Source: Acorus gramineus
Taxonomy: Eukaryota > Streptophyta > Magnoliopsida > Acorales > Acoraceae
Direction of reading: 5' to 3'
Assembly (NCBI GenBank): GCA_030737835.1
Contig: CM060847.1
Span: forward strand, 8,029,873-8,093,872
Length of the DNA: 64,000 nt
A program made the translations under genes and the position numbers. Within the stretch, counting starts at the first letter, position 1. Every line of letters starts with the position of its first letter. Below the pieces are notes generated by a model. The model searched no databases, was not told where the DNA came from, and saw nothing but the letters and a program-made list of their open reading frames with translations. Below, in pieces: positions 11,901 to 22,078 of the stretch.

Positions 11901-12352
11901 CTGATTGGGCAGGAGATGTCACAGATCGAAAATCCACAACTGGTATATGTGTCTTTCTTGGGGACTCTCTTATATCTTGGAAGGCCAAGAAACAAGACAT
12001 TGTTTCTCGTTCGAGTGCTGAGGCCGAATATCGTGCTATGGCATCTGCTACTGCTGAGGTTGTTTGGCTTCGACGCCTCCTCTCTGACATGGGCGTCATT
12101 CTATCTGCGTCTACTCCCCTATATTGTGACAACAAGAGCGCCATTCAGATTGCTAGCAATCCAGTATTTCATGAACGTACGAAGCACATCGAGATCGATT
12201 GTCACTTCGTCCGTCATCATTTTATTGCGGGCACTATATCACTCCCATATATTTCCTCTTCTCTTCAGTTATCAGACTTTTTCACAAAGTCTCATACACT
12301 TCAGCGGCATGGTTTCTTGTTGAGCAAACTCTCGGTGTATGATCCACCATGA
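8996..12352 (+). pseudogene. Copia pol: protease, integrase, RT, RNase H (frameshifted)
   Basis: Protease: WILDSGASHHM near 9178. GAG-pre-integrase: WHRRLGHLSPPRL near 9585, with CVGC. Integrase: HSDVWGP near 9766, a degraded FRSDCGG (normally SDNGGE) near 9955, and NGVAERKHR near 10055. Reverse transcriptase: CKWVYKIK, ARLVARGFTQ, QLDVKNAFLHG and LYVDD (about 11404). RNase H: ADWAGD, the SSAEAEY motif and DNKSA, ending at the stop at 12350. Reading needs frame changes near 9960, 10020, 10160, 10600-10760 and 11340, but few stops occur inside segments, so decay is by indels. It cannot encode an intact polyprotein. Confidence 0.9.
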
Positions 12353-12365
12353 GTTTGAGGGGGGG

Positions 12366-12489
12366 TGTTAAATGTATATATATGTTAGGGTTAAGGGTAG
12401 ATTAGTCTTTTCCTTGTTTCTCTTTGTACTATAAATATTAGATACAAACCCTAATAATATAATTGATTCATTCTTTTCATATTCTAACA
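12366..12489 (+). repeat. Copia 3' LTR, 124 bp
   Basis: It starts TGTTAAATG after the polypurine tract and ends ATATTCTAACA, giving the TG...CA ends of an LTR. It contains a TATA-like ACTATAAATATT near 12430. LINE sequence begins directly after it. No matching copy is seen on the left of the element. Confidence 0.8.
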
Positions 12490-12493
12490 TTCC

Positions 12494-14139
12494 CATGGTT
12501 GCCTTTAGATTTGAATTCAAAAGTAGGGAGGATCTAGAATTGGTATTTCAAACCGCCCCATGGTCCTTCAGTGGAAATGTCCTCTGACTGAAAAGATGGG
12601 ATCAAACTTTTGACCCATCACTGGCTTTCCCTGAACTTGTTCCAGTGTGGGTAAAGCTCCACAACCTCACTTTTGATCTTTTCAAACCCAACATTCTCAT
12701 ATCGATCGGCAATGGCATTGAAAAACCACTCCGAGTAGACGAATATACTCTCACCCGAAAATGGCTCACCTATGCCAGAATTTGTGTCGAAGTAAACCCT
12801 CGGGATCAACCCATTATGGAAATGGATGTCATCACCTCTGCCGGAACCCAAACTGTCCACATTAAGTATGAAAATCTCCCATTGGCGTGCCTCTCCTGTA
12901 ACAAAATTGGGCACCTTCTATATGCTTGCCCTGACCGCAAAGCATCGCATGAAGCACCCCCCCCCCCCCCCCCACCAACTCGTATGGAGAAAGAAAGGTA
13001 AATCCCCTATGCATTCAAAGTCTCAAGCTCACTCTCCTTCGCCGAAGCAACAAGGGGCCTTACGCATATATGATGGACCCATTCTGGTACACAAGCTCAG
13101 GAAACCGAGCATTATACACCTGGTGGACACACTGCGAGTCCTACCACACCTGCTAGCCCCTTGAAGAAGACGGTCCCTCCTTTGGTTTTGGAATCCTCGG
13201 CTGGGCTCACAATCCATCCTATGGCATCTTCTAGTCCAAAGGGAATTTATGGCCCACACTCCCCCAAGGGAGCCCTATCCCTGACTCCCAATTCATCCTC
13301 AAACCCAACATGCCCAGTAACAACACCATCTCCCCACCCCTTAGCCCACCCAAAAGCCCAAACCCCATCCTCTCCCACTGTAGCCCACACACAGGCCCAT
13401 CCCTCCACGGAAAACTTTTCGGGGTCCATATTACAAGTCATCCAACCCATTTTGGATAAACCATATGCTTATGTCCCCTCTCCCAAAGAGCATCACCCAT
13501 CTCTTGAAGAATGGGCTACCCTCACCTCCTAATCAGAATCAATTAATCCTGACTCCCCCCTGGGAAACCTCATCGCCTTTGCTTCCTCAACCCTCCCCAT
13601 CTATACTTAGCCCTTGACCACTACATCCAACTCATCATTTGCATTGCATCACATCGGTCAAGGTTCCCCTCTCGTCCAACTCAAACTCTCGAATTGCATC
13701 AGTTTCCACTCAATCGAAGACCTCCCACGACTCCGACTCTCTCTCGGGAGAAGGCCACTCAACCACTTTGAAGACCTCCCTTGACTCCGACTCTCTAACG
13801 GGAGAAGGCCACTCAGGCATGCTAAAGACCTCCCTTCCCTCTCCGGGAGCTGCTCTACAGTCCTTGGATCAATCGGTTCCATTTTCCTCGGGAACCCCGA
13901 TGGTTCCCCCTTCCCCTATGGCCGCCCCATCAAATCTTGCTTCAGATCCCCCTATGGTGACAGTCAACTTGTCAACATCCTTAGCCACGGCAAGCTCATC
14001 TACATCTGCAACTTCCTTTACCGGTTACCCATCATTTCAACTAGTCACCTCAAGGTCAACCAAGGCCCACAGATTGCCCTCCACAACGGCCCCTTCCAAC
14101 GGTGTCAAAACCCGCAGCCGGGCGGGCACTCATTGTTGA
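12494..14139 (+). pseudogene. LINE ORF1 relic (DUF4283 + CCHC zinc knuckle)
   Basis: DUF4283 is readable from FRFEFKSREDLELVFQ through APWSFSGNVL and WDQTFDP to FPELVPVWVKLHNLTFDLF. A TGA stop near 12582, right after SGNVL, breaks it. The zinc knuckle CLSCNKIGHLLYAC follows (about 12889-12930). After a poly-C run (about 12957-12974) the frame changes several times through a serine/proline-rich tail that ends KTRSRAGTHC at the stop before 14140. Within that tail a near-identical segment of about 54 bp, with SLDSDSLTGEGHS-like coding, is tandemly repeated (about 13710-13835). ORF1 is an RNA-binding protein in intact LINEs. Confidence 0.8.
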
Positions 14140-14142
14140 TTA

Positions 14143-14712
14143 ATGGATGACATCCTCTACTGGAACGTTAGGGGTGTAGCGAACTCTCCCACCAAGAGGT
14201 CTATTTGTCCCCTCCTTCGCAGGTATAGCCCATCCATTTTGATTATAAGCGAGCCTTGGACCACTTCACCCATTCACTCTGCATTCATTCTTAATCATGG
14301 GCGTTTTGACTCTTTTTCCTCAAATGAAATTTCAGACACTCGGGCAACCATTTGGGTCTTTGCAAAAACACAATCCTTTTCTAACTTCCAAATCATTTTT
14401 AAATCAACACAAGTCATACACTGCATGTTCACCCCTCATTCCTCTGCATCAAATCATCCTCCATGTGTTTCATGTGTTTATGCCAAAACCCGTCGTAGAC
14501 TTGGAGAACCCTTATGGAACCTCTTGGATGTCATATCTCCCCTCCTAACCAATGTCCCCTGGTGTGTAATTGGAGCCTTTACTGTAGTCTCCACATCCTC
14601 TGCCCCCCCCCCCCCCCCCCCATGTTTGATTTTGGTAATACCACTGCCTCTGCTGGTCTCATTGATATTGGATATAGTGGGCCACCTTTTACTTAGTCTA
14701 ATAATCTTCTAA
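14143..14712 (+). pseudogene. LINE ORF2 relic: apurinic endonuclease N-terminal part
   Basis: The start MDDILYWNVRGVANSPTKR and the following PSILIISEPW match the exonuclease-endonuclease-phosphatase domain of plant LINE ORF2. It begins three bases after the ORF1 stop, as in intact elements. Later motifs are damaged: WCVIGAFTVV stands for the usual WxVxGDFN. A poly-C run near 14607-14624 shifts frame. The GPPFTWSN-type motif carries TAG in place of tryptophan (near 14696). No reverse transcriptase follows. Confidence 0.8.
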
Positions 14713-14810
14713 GGGCTAGCTAGAATTTCGGCTCGGCCGTGCCTTAGTACATTCTCAAAACTGTTTTTGGATGAATAAGAAAATTAGATCCAAAATTATC
14801 CTAAAAAATA

Positions 14811-15661
14811 TGTTGAAAATGGTTGGTAGTTGAGGGGAAAAGTTTTAATCCTACATCGATTATTTGTAAAAGTTTTGGTGTGTATTATATGGGAAGTAGG
14901 AATACTAAGTTAGGCTCCAAGGGGCACCCCACTTTTGTGGAAGGTGAGAGATCTACATCATGGTGGGCTTGGTCCAAAAACACACGCGCACGCTCCGCTC
15001 GGCCTGGTTCGGTTCAAATGGAATAATTTTTTGGACAAAATTTATTTAATATTTAATAATTTTTTTGGTCCATAAAATTTAATATTCCAAATAATATTTC
15101 ATTTTGGATCCGTCTGCAACTGGCAAAATTTTGACAGTTAACAGTTGCAACAGAAGGGGTGCTTCACTCTTTGTTCCAGTAGAAACTGAACAGTTCAAAT
15201 GGTGTCTCCAACAGCCCCATCAACTGACTTTTCCCTCTATAAATTCTACCAAAGTTTGCATTGTTAGATCATCCATTCATTCACTACAATAGACATTCAC
15301 AGGGTGCATTCGAGTCTCCAGTCCAGTTCATTTGAGTGCATACGTACAGTCAGTAAACAGAGAGAGTGTGTAACAGAGTTGGTTCACTGTCCTTACGGTT
15401 TGAAGTGCTGCTACTGTAAGGAGTTCGCCATTGTATCCTGGGAGACAGTCGCCAAATCCGTGAACACCAGTACGGGACGATTATTGTCTTAAGGACATAG
15501 AGTCCAACTCTAGCCTCGGCCTTCTTTTGAACATAACAGATTCGTTAATCTAGTAGTACTGTTCTTCTTCTCAGTTCTTTCATATACTATATTTCTATTA
15601 GTTTATAGTTTATATAGATATACTATTTTGTAAACATAACCCATTCATTGTTGATATAACA
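14811..15661 (+). repeat. LTR-retrotransposon LTR remnant (candidate)
   Basis: It begins TGTTGAAAATGG and ends GTTGATATAACA, TG...CA ends about 850 bp apart. Inside are an early CCTACATCGATTA block like that of many plant LTRs and a TATA-like CCCTCTATAAATTC near 15232. No internal coding region, clear primer-binding site or matching flanking duplication was found, so solo LTR versus truncated element is open. Confidence 0.5.
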
Positions 15662-17240
15662 TTGCGATCCCCACCCTTCAACGACTTCAAGCAATGGTTC
15701 TTCATCTTCTCTAATTGGTTATGGTCTTTCTTTCCTACCATCAATAAAATGAATGAGAACATATTTTTAGTGTTCATTAATGGATTTTAATATTTTATTG
15801 CTTAGATAAAATTGTACATATCTTCTTGTACCACACTTTGAGTGAAGCATAACTAATAGAATAAGGAAAAAAAGGTTGTTTATTTAGCAAGAGGAAACCC
15901 TGATAGTTATGCCTGTTAGTAAAATTCAATAACTATTTTGAAATTGCTTATCAAAGGTTTATCTATGAAGATTGATAAAAATATTATTTTCTATCATTTT
16001 AAAAAATTTATTAAATCTAATACTCACACATTCCAATAACCATCGCATCTATCATATCACACACGCATCTCTCATACTTATTTTCATATCTTATTAACCA
16101 CACATTCGCACTTTATAAAAGATAAATCAAACAATAAAAATGCCACTTTTACGTTTTTAAAGGAGAATAACAAAAAAAAAACAACAAAATAAAAATTTGT
16201 TTATTCTACATAGATTGTTATCTGTTTTGGTATAGCTATCAGGTGTAAATAATCATATGTCACACCCCACACTACTAGAAAAATTTAAATATAAATGAAT
16301 TATCTTTTTTTTTCTTTTTCACCTATGAATAAGTTCCGATCAAGGGATGCCTTACCAGACAATTGGCCTCTGAGACTAGTTTTTGGAGTATAGTAGATTC
16401 GGAAGTAATACATTGTTTTTAATTGGATTTAATTTTATGGGATCGAGTTAGCAGTATTATTTATGGATCCAGGATGCTATGTTGTTCAATTATAAAAACT
16501 TTATGTGGGACTAAGCCTGTCAATTATCTGAAAAAAATTTGAATCCGTATAAGAAAAATTAGAAATATCCGATATTGGAAGATCCGGAGTGCTATACGAT
16601 CCGAAAAATATTCGCATCCGATATATATTATAAAAATATATATATTTATATTATATATTACCCATATTATTATCTTGTATGATTAATCATCAAGATAATA
16701 TATTATAATACTCTTAAATTTTCAATATATGATATCTGAAAAAGATAATAAGCCTTAAAATTTTAATTTTAATTTTGATGTTTCTCTAAAATATCACTTA
16801 ATAATCTAAATTAATATTAATATTCAAACATATCAATTATCTGAAAAAAAATTCGTATCCGATCCGTATCTTGAATCTGAAAATTAATATCCATATCTGA
16901 ATTTGAAAGTTAAGATATGGATATTGACATATTTGATATGTATTGGTCCGATTGACATACTTACGTGGGATCTCAAATAAGGCTGAAGATGAAGGTTTCA
17001 CTCGAGTTGCATGTGACAGTTGCGCCAATAATGAAATTTCATGGTCGGACAGGCTGTACTCTCTGTTTTATCGGCCCATCAGACTTGCTTCTGGGACCAG
17101 CTCTTTTTTTTTTAAGAGAGAGAAAAGAGAGGAGAGAGGACAGTTGACTGGGACGGGGGCTGCAGCTCTTTCTTCCATTCCAATGCCGGTTGGTTTTTTG
17201 CTGGCCTAACGACGACTGAAATATCTGCTTCTGAATCTTG
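15662..17240. other. AT-rich spacer with one CACTA-type end
   Basis: No gene. CACTACTAGAAAAA at 16272 matches the terminal motif of plant CACTA transposons, but I found no inverted partner nearby, so at most a fragment. Around 16530-16620 and 16830-16900 two similar stretches (TATCTGAAAAAAATT, then ATCCGATxxGTATC) recur. Confidence 0.45.
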
Positions 17241-17682
17241 ATCGATAAGAAGTTGGATGTACAAATGAGTTCCGAAGTAGGCGATCGAACTCCCACCTCC
17301 TCCGGCAGAGAGAGAGAGACTGCTGGTTTGACACTCAAAAGTCTTTCTAGAAAAAAGTGCGGGCCCGTGCAACCAATTCCACACCCTTCCCCCTCATTTT
17401 CATCCCCTTCACGACGAAACGTTATGTAACAAGTGCGGGTCAACTAATCTCATTGGATGCATATGAATACGTGTAAAAGGAAGCATCCGGGAAGTTTCTC
17501 TCTCTCACTCTCTTTTGTTAGACTCTTTCTTTCACTATCGGGGATTGCGAGGAGGCGCGCACTCCCGAGTCATAGAAATAGAATCAGCAAAAGGGATTGA
17601 ATAAGCAATATATATAGACGAATAAAAAATTAAAGAATAATAAGAAATACAGACAGACAAAGAAGATCGGGCTGCTAATTAA

Positions 17683-17732
17683 GGGGAGGGGAGGGGAGAG
17701 GAGAGGAGAGGAGAGGAGAGGAGAGGAGAGAG
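17683..17732 (+). repeat. GGGGA/GGAGA purine tract upstream of KCS copy 2
   Basis: An uninterrupted run of G and A in 5-base steps lies about 110-155 bp before the start codon, probably in the promoter or 5' leader. The corresponding place in copy 1 lacks the run. Confidence 0.8.
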
Positions 17733-17837
17733 GTGGGTAGACCGTAGAGGGAGGCCCGATTGAGTGGGTGGGTTCCATCTCTATTTCTAATCGACCAGTA
17801 ATTTGTGTTATTTGAGTCAGAGGAAGACAGTTCGTCC

Positions 17838-19424
17838 ATGGGGGGAGGAGGACCGATTGAGAACGGCAGCGAAGAAGCCGTACGTTTGAATGGACAGCAG
17901 CAGCAGCAGCAGCGGAGGGGCCGCAGGGGGCTTCCGGACTTCCTGCAGAGCGTGAATCTTAGGCACGTGAAGTTAGGTTACCACTATCTGGTATCCCATC
18001 TTCTGGCCCTGCTCCTCATCCCTCTCATGGCGGCCATCCTTGTCGAGGCATCTCGTGTCAGCCCCGACGACCTCCGACGGCTTTGGCTCTCCCTTCAGCA
18101 GGACCACCTGATCAGTGTCCTCGTCGCCTCCGCCTTCCTCGTCTTCGCTTCCACCGCCTACTTGTCCACCCGCCCCCGCCCCATCTATCTTGTTGACTTT
18201 GCGTGCTATCGTCCTCCCGAACGCCTCTCCGCCTCTTCCTCCCGCTTCATCACTCATTCCCGCCTCTGCGGCCAGTTCGATGACTCCGCCCTCCAGTTCC
18301 AGGAGAGAATCCTCGTGCGCTCCGGCCTTGGGGAGGACACCTACCTCCCCGACGCGCTCCACAGCCTTCCCCCTAGGCCTTCCATGTCCGCCGCTCGTCA
18401 GGAGGCCGAGGCTGTCATGTTCGGGGCCCTTGACTCTCTCTTCCGCAACACGTCCCTCAACCCCCGCGACATCGGCATCCTCGTCGTCAACTGTAGCCTC
18501 TTCAACCCAACCCCATCCCTCTCTGCCATGATCGTCAACCGCTACCACCTCCGCGGAAACATACGCACCTTCAACCTCGGTGGGATGGGTTGCAGTGCCG
18601 GGGTCATCTCTTTGGACCTCGCCCGTGACCTCCTTCAGGTCCACCGATCTACTTACGCAGTTGTCGTCAGCACCGAAAACATCACCCAGAACTGGTACTT
18701 CGGCAACCGCAAATCCATGCTTATCCCCAACTGTCTATTTCGTGTTGGATGTTCCGCCGTCCTCCTCTCCAACCGCCCCTTTGACCGCTCCCGCGCTAAA
18801 TACCGCCTCGCCCACGTGGTGAGGACACACCGGGGTGCTGATGATCGTGCGTTCCGGTGCGTGTACCAGGAGGAGGACAACGCAGGGAAAGTCGGAGTCT
18901 CCCTCTCCAAGGACCTCATGGCCATCGCTGGAGAGGCTCTCAAGGTCAACATCACCACACTTGGGCCCCTAGTCCTCCCTGTATCCGAGCAGCTCCTCTT
19001 CTTTGCCTCCCTTGTCGCAAGGAAGCTCCTCAAAAGCGCAGCAAAGGTGAAACCGTACATTCCTGACTTCAAGCTCGCCTTCGAGCACTTCTGCATCCAC
19101 GCGGGTGGGAGGGCGGTCATCGACGAGCTTGAGAAGAACTTGCACCTGCTCCCCTCCCACGTTGAGGCATCCAGGATGACCCTCCATCGATTCGGGAACA
19201 CATCCTCCAGCTCCATCTGGTATGAGCTTGCCTATCTTGAGGCCAAGGGACGCGTCCACAGGGGACACCGCATCTGGCAGATTGCATTTGGCAGTGGGTT
19301 CAAATGCAATAGCATCGTCTGGCACGCCCTCCGCAATATCAGGCCCTCCCCTGGCAGTCCATGGGAGGACTGCATCAGCCACTATCCGGTACAGATTGTC
19401 GATGGCTTCCCTCAGGAGTCATAG
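17838..19424 (+). CDS. KCS: 3-ketoacyl-CoA synthase, copy 2 (intronless)
   Basis: Predicted 528-residue paralog of copy 1 with the same reaction and location. I place the start at the ATG giving [10 protein letters not shown], which aligns with MGGGGGGPIANG of copy 1; the frame is open further upstream (from 17805) but has no ATG there. The N-terminus carries a glutamine run (six CAG-type codons) where copy 1 has histidines. Two hydrophobic segments follow, then the full FAE1/CUT1 and C-terminal condensing domain. Catalytic residues are Cys252 ([10 protein letters not shown]), His421 ([10 protein letters not shown]) and Asn454 (FGNTSSSS). A two-residue gap occurs in the loop before [14 protein letters not shown]. 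No disabling change is visible, so both copies appear functional. Divergence is concentrated in the first 40 residues, around residues 130-150 and at the C-terminus. Confidence 0.97.
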   Translation: MGGGGPIENGSEEAVRLNGQQQQQQRRGRRGLPDFLQSVNLRHVKLGYHYLVSHLLALLLIPLMAAILVEASRVSPDDLRRLWLSLQQDHLISVLVASAFLVFASTAYLSTRPRPIYLVDFACYRPPERLSASSSRFITHSRLCGQFDDSALQFQERILVRSGLGEDTYLPDALHSLPPRPSMSAARQEAEAVMFGALDSLFRNTSLNPRDIGILVVNCSLFNPTPSLSAMIVNRYHLRGNIRTFNLGGMGCSAGVISLDLARDLLQVHRSTYAVVVSTENITQNWYFGNRKSMLIPNCLFRVGCSAVLLSNRPFDRSRAKYRLAHVVRTHRGADDRAFRCVYQEEDNAGKVGVSLSKDLMAIAGEALKVNITTLGPLVLPVSEQLLFFASLVARKLLKSAAKVKPYIPDFKLAFEHFCIHAGGRAVIDELEKNLHLLPSHVEASRMTLHRFGNTSSSSIWYELAYLEAKGRVHRGHRIWQIAFGSGFKCNSIVWHALRNIRPSPGSPWEDCISHYPVQIVDGFPQES

Positions 19425-19839
19425 ATATTGCCTATTGAATCCTGCAGAATCCTTAAGGAAAGGGCACATTGCCCAGCTCTTTCAATTTTTTTTCTTGCTT
19501 AATGAAGTTTCTATGCAATTGTCTGTTGTTTGTTCGTTAATTATATGATTTATCTGCCCTTTTTTTTTGCTTCTCTACTCCCCTCTGTATTTATGCTAGT
19601 ATTCTGAATTCTTGGACTGCCATTGTTGTGTGCCTAATTGTCTGAAAGCATTTGGTGGCCTCCAGTTGCTTGTACCAAAGAGCGCTTTCTGGGGGAACTC
19701 CTTGTTCACTGTATCCATTAAATAGCTTTTGTTTTAGTACCTTTTTTATGAGTACTTTTTTTATATACACCTGGAGGTACTTGTTTATTGGATCATGTAA
19801 ACAGCTGCGTGATTTTATATTGCCTTTTTATTTTATCAT

Positions 19840-21862
19840 CAGATGATTATTTGCATACTTGGGATGTGCTTGCAATGTTATTGGACTGCTCTTCCAAATA
19901 TTATTTAGTTGTTGACACACCTTCAGATCTTTCCAAATCCCATAACGTGCAGGCATTCACATTGACTTACCCTATGGTCATAAATGCATACTATAACATT
20001 GTCTCAATTCGAGATATGGAGTGATGACTCCCTCCATCACCTCCCCCACCCCCTCGCTGTTTGTGTTTAAAATTATGGAGGATATATTTAGTGAGAGAAT
20101 AGTATTGTCTTTCAAAATTCTTTGTGGTGAAGGGAACAAAATCTGTCACACTACACCATTCCTTTGTATGTTTTTTCTTGGGTACTTGAGGCATCCACCA
20201 ATGCATCCCATGTAGCAGATGTAAAAAGAGAAGGCGCTGTCTGATAAACTTTCATTAGACACCTTGGTTCTGAAAGGGTCCTGTGTTTGGCCTGCCTGCA
20301 AATAGTTCAGTTGCATGATTTTTATTGGGGTACTCAGTACTCAGAGGAAAACACCAAAATTTTGATTCTGTTGTTTCAATTGAAAGATTTGGTAATTGGT
20401 TAACTGATTCTTGCATAAGAAATAATGTAGAGAAAATAAAGTATATTTTTCTTATTTTCGTGTCTACGTTTTTTTAATGTCATACTCAAATATTATGTTA
20501 TCTTAGTTAATATCTGTGTATGTGTCTGATGTTGGTGAAGGTGTGTGTTGTTTGGTGATGTCCAGAAGGTCTTATGAAGTTTTTACAGCTAGTTGTACCT
20601 TACTGGATGCATATTTGGTCTATGGATCCAGATAATTAATATCAACATGACGGTGATCTTGTGCTTCAATGTTGATTTTTTCCTCTAAGGTGATGTTTTC
20701 TTGTGCTTACTTCTTGACACTAAAATAGATGATTTGTGTTTTCAGATGGTTGTGGAAAGCGGGACATGATAAGCTCTCCTTCCTTGTAAAACTAGGAGGA
20801 CATTGTGATGGCTTATTCCCGAGGAGAACACCATCAGGCAGCTTTTCTTTTATAGGAAATTATAAATTCCTATAGTTTTCAAATGTGTGAAAATTTAGTT
20901 TCTGAATAGAAGAATGCGGTGGTTTTAAATGAACAATTTTAAGATCAAAAGAGCTTGACAAATATACTATGGTAGCCATATATTGTCTTGATTTAATTAA
21001 GGCCAGCCTGCTAGGTCTACCCAGAGTTCCTACATATGAATGAGGGTGCCACAATTGAACACCAACATGGAGTCTTTGAGAGTGCTTGAGTTCATTGCAA
21101 TCTGATTGTTTCCAATTTGACATAGTGAAGTCAAATTTTTTTCTTGTAGTCATACCTCATCATATGCCTTAAGAGAATTAAAATACAGGCTCTTGATATT
21201 CATAAATCATTGTCAAGTGACCAGTCTATAGAAATTTGAACTACAAAAAGTCAATTGGTCAATATTTCAAATATTCATCACTTGCATATGATGAATATTT
21301 GCTTTGGTTTAAACGTGATTTCCCTAATTACATCTTGTTCAGAGATATTTCATTGCTGGGTGAGGCCGATGAGAAAGCAAGGTGAGATATTTTGAAACAT
21401 TATTTTAGTAGTGTATGCGAGTCATGTGAAGTGCACTGCAGAGTAATATCCTTTTTCTTCTTTATTGATTTGAACTAGATTTGTTAATGTCTTTCAGGAC
21501 AAGGAAATACAAAGTGATGCAACAATTAATTTACATGGACAAACATGTTCAACAAGTATTTGGCTTCTGAAGCTGCTTCATCTCCTATTGTTTCTTATAT
21601 TTCCTTGTAAGTGTGTCCAACCATGATCATGTTTTCTAATTTCTCCCTTATCTAAGAGAAATTTGTAATTTTAATTTTTTTTTTTCTTTGTGATCTTATA
21701 TTTCTTCAATTTAGTCATGAAATTTCTTGGGACAACACTAGTTGTGGTAGGTTGATGTGATGTTTGTGAACTTTCTCTTGATCCCTTTTATCTTATTAAA
21801 TCACCTGTTTTCAAGATGAACATAGAAACCTTCAATCATATACTCTATGAAATATTGCCATT
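19840..21862. other. Intergenic, no gene seen
   Basis: Nothing with family resemblance. It has one 13-bp perfect stem with an 8-base loop at 21268-21301 (CAAATATTCATCA and its inverse). The composition looks like old unique intergenic DNA rather than a recent transposon. Confidence 0.5.
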
Positions 21863-22078
21863 AATATTCCCTCTAATGTTGTAACTTTAGTGTGTGATTG
21901 GGCCGTGTGTCAGTAGATTTCTCCTCCACCATGGCCCCGGGGAGCCCATAGAGCTGTTGTATTGTCTTTCTTCCCCTTGTAACTTTCATTCCGGGCATTT
22001 GCTCTGATTAATAAAATCATGGCTCGTGCCTACCATGTTTTCAAAAAAAAAAAAAAAAAAATATTCCCTCTAATGTTG
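21863..22078 (+). mobile_element. Short poly(A) retroposon with 19-bp target duplication
   Basis: AATATTCCCTCTAATGTTG occurs exactly at 21863-21881 and 22060-22078. Between them lie 178 bp ending in about 18 A residues, with TTGCTCTGATTAATAAAATC (an AATAAA-containing 3' end) just before. A long exact duplication plus poly(A) is the mark of LINE-driven insertion, so this is a 5'-truncated LINE or a SINE-like copy, inserted recently enough to keep both duplicates identical. Confidence 0.9.

Larger units (their letters stand above)
8035..12489 (+). mobile_element. Ty1/Copia LTR retrotransposon, 5' LTR missing
   Basis: Coding domains occur in Copia order: gag with CCHC knuckle, protease, integrase, reverse transcriptase and RNase H. 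They are followed by a polypurine tract (TTGAGGGGGGG, about 12355) and one short 3' LTR. No 5' LTR or TGGTATCAGAGC-type primer-binding site is found upstream of gag, so the left end is truncated. The short LTR and tight layout resemble the Ale/Retrofit lineage, which is inference. Several frameshifts make it non-autonomous. Confidence 0.92.
12494..14712 (+). mobile_element. LINE fragment (DUF4283 ORF1 + start of ORF2), truncated both sides
   Basis: Sequence directly after the Copia LTR reads as the middle of a plant L1-type LINE: ORF1 with DUF4283 and zinc knuckle, a low-complexity ORF1 tail, then the endonuclease start of ORF2. Left-hand ORF1 sequence is absent on the far side of the Copia element. 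The right side stops shortly after the GPPFT motif, before any reverse transcriptase. Confidence 0.85.
17250..19830 (+). repeat. Tandem duplication unit 2 (KCS gene plus flanks)
   Basis: This is the partner of the unit at about 2680-5390, in the same orientation. Coding similarity is very high from [10 protein letters not shown] to the C-terminus, and shared blocks in both flanks show that the copying was of genomic DNA rather than an mRNA. Confidence 0.75.

Noticed and set aside
16272-16290. Complete CACTA transposon
   Set aside because: Only one terminal motif was found; no inverted partner or transposase nearby.
17805-17837. Eleven-codon N-terminal extension of KCS copy 2
   Set aside because: It would start at GTG, which nuclear plant genes do not normally use, and copy 1 starts at the aligned ATG.
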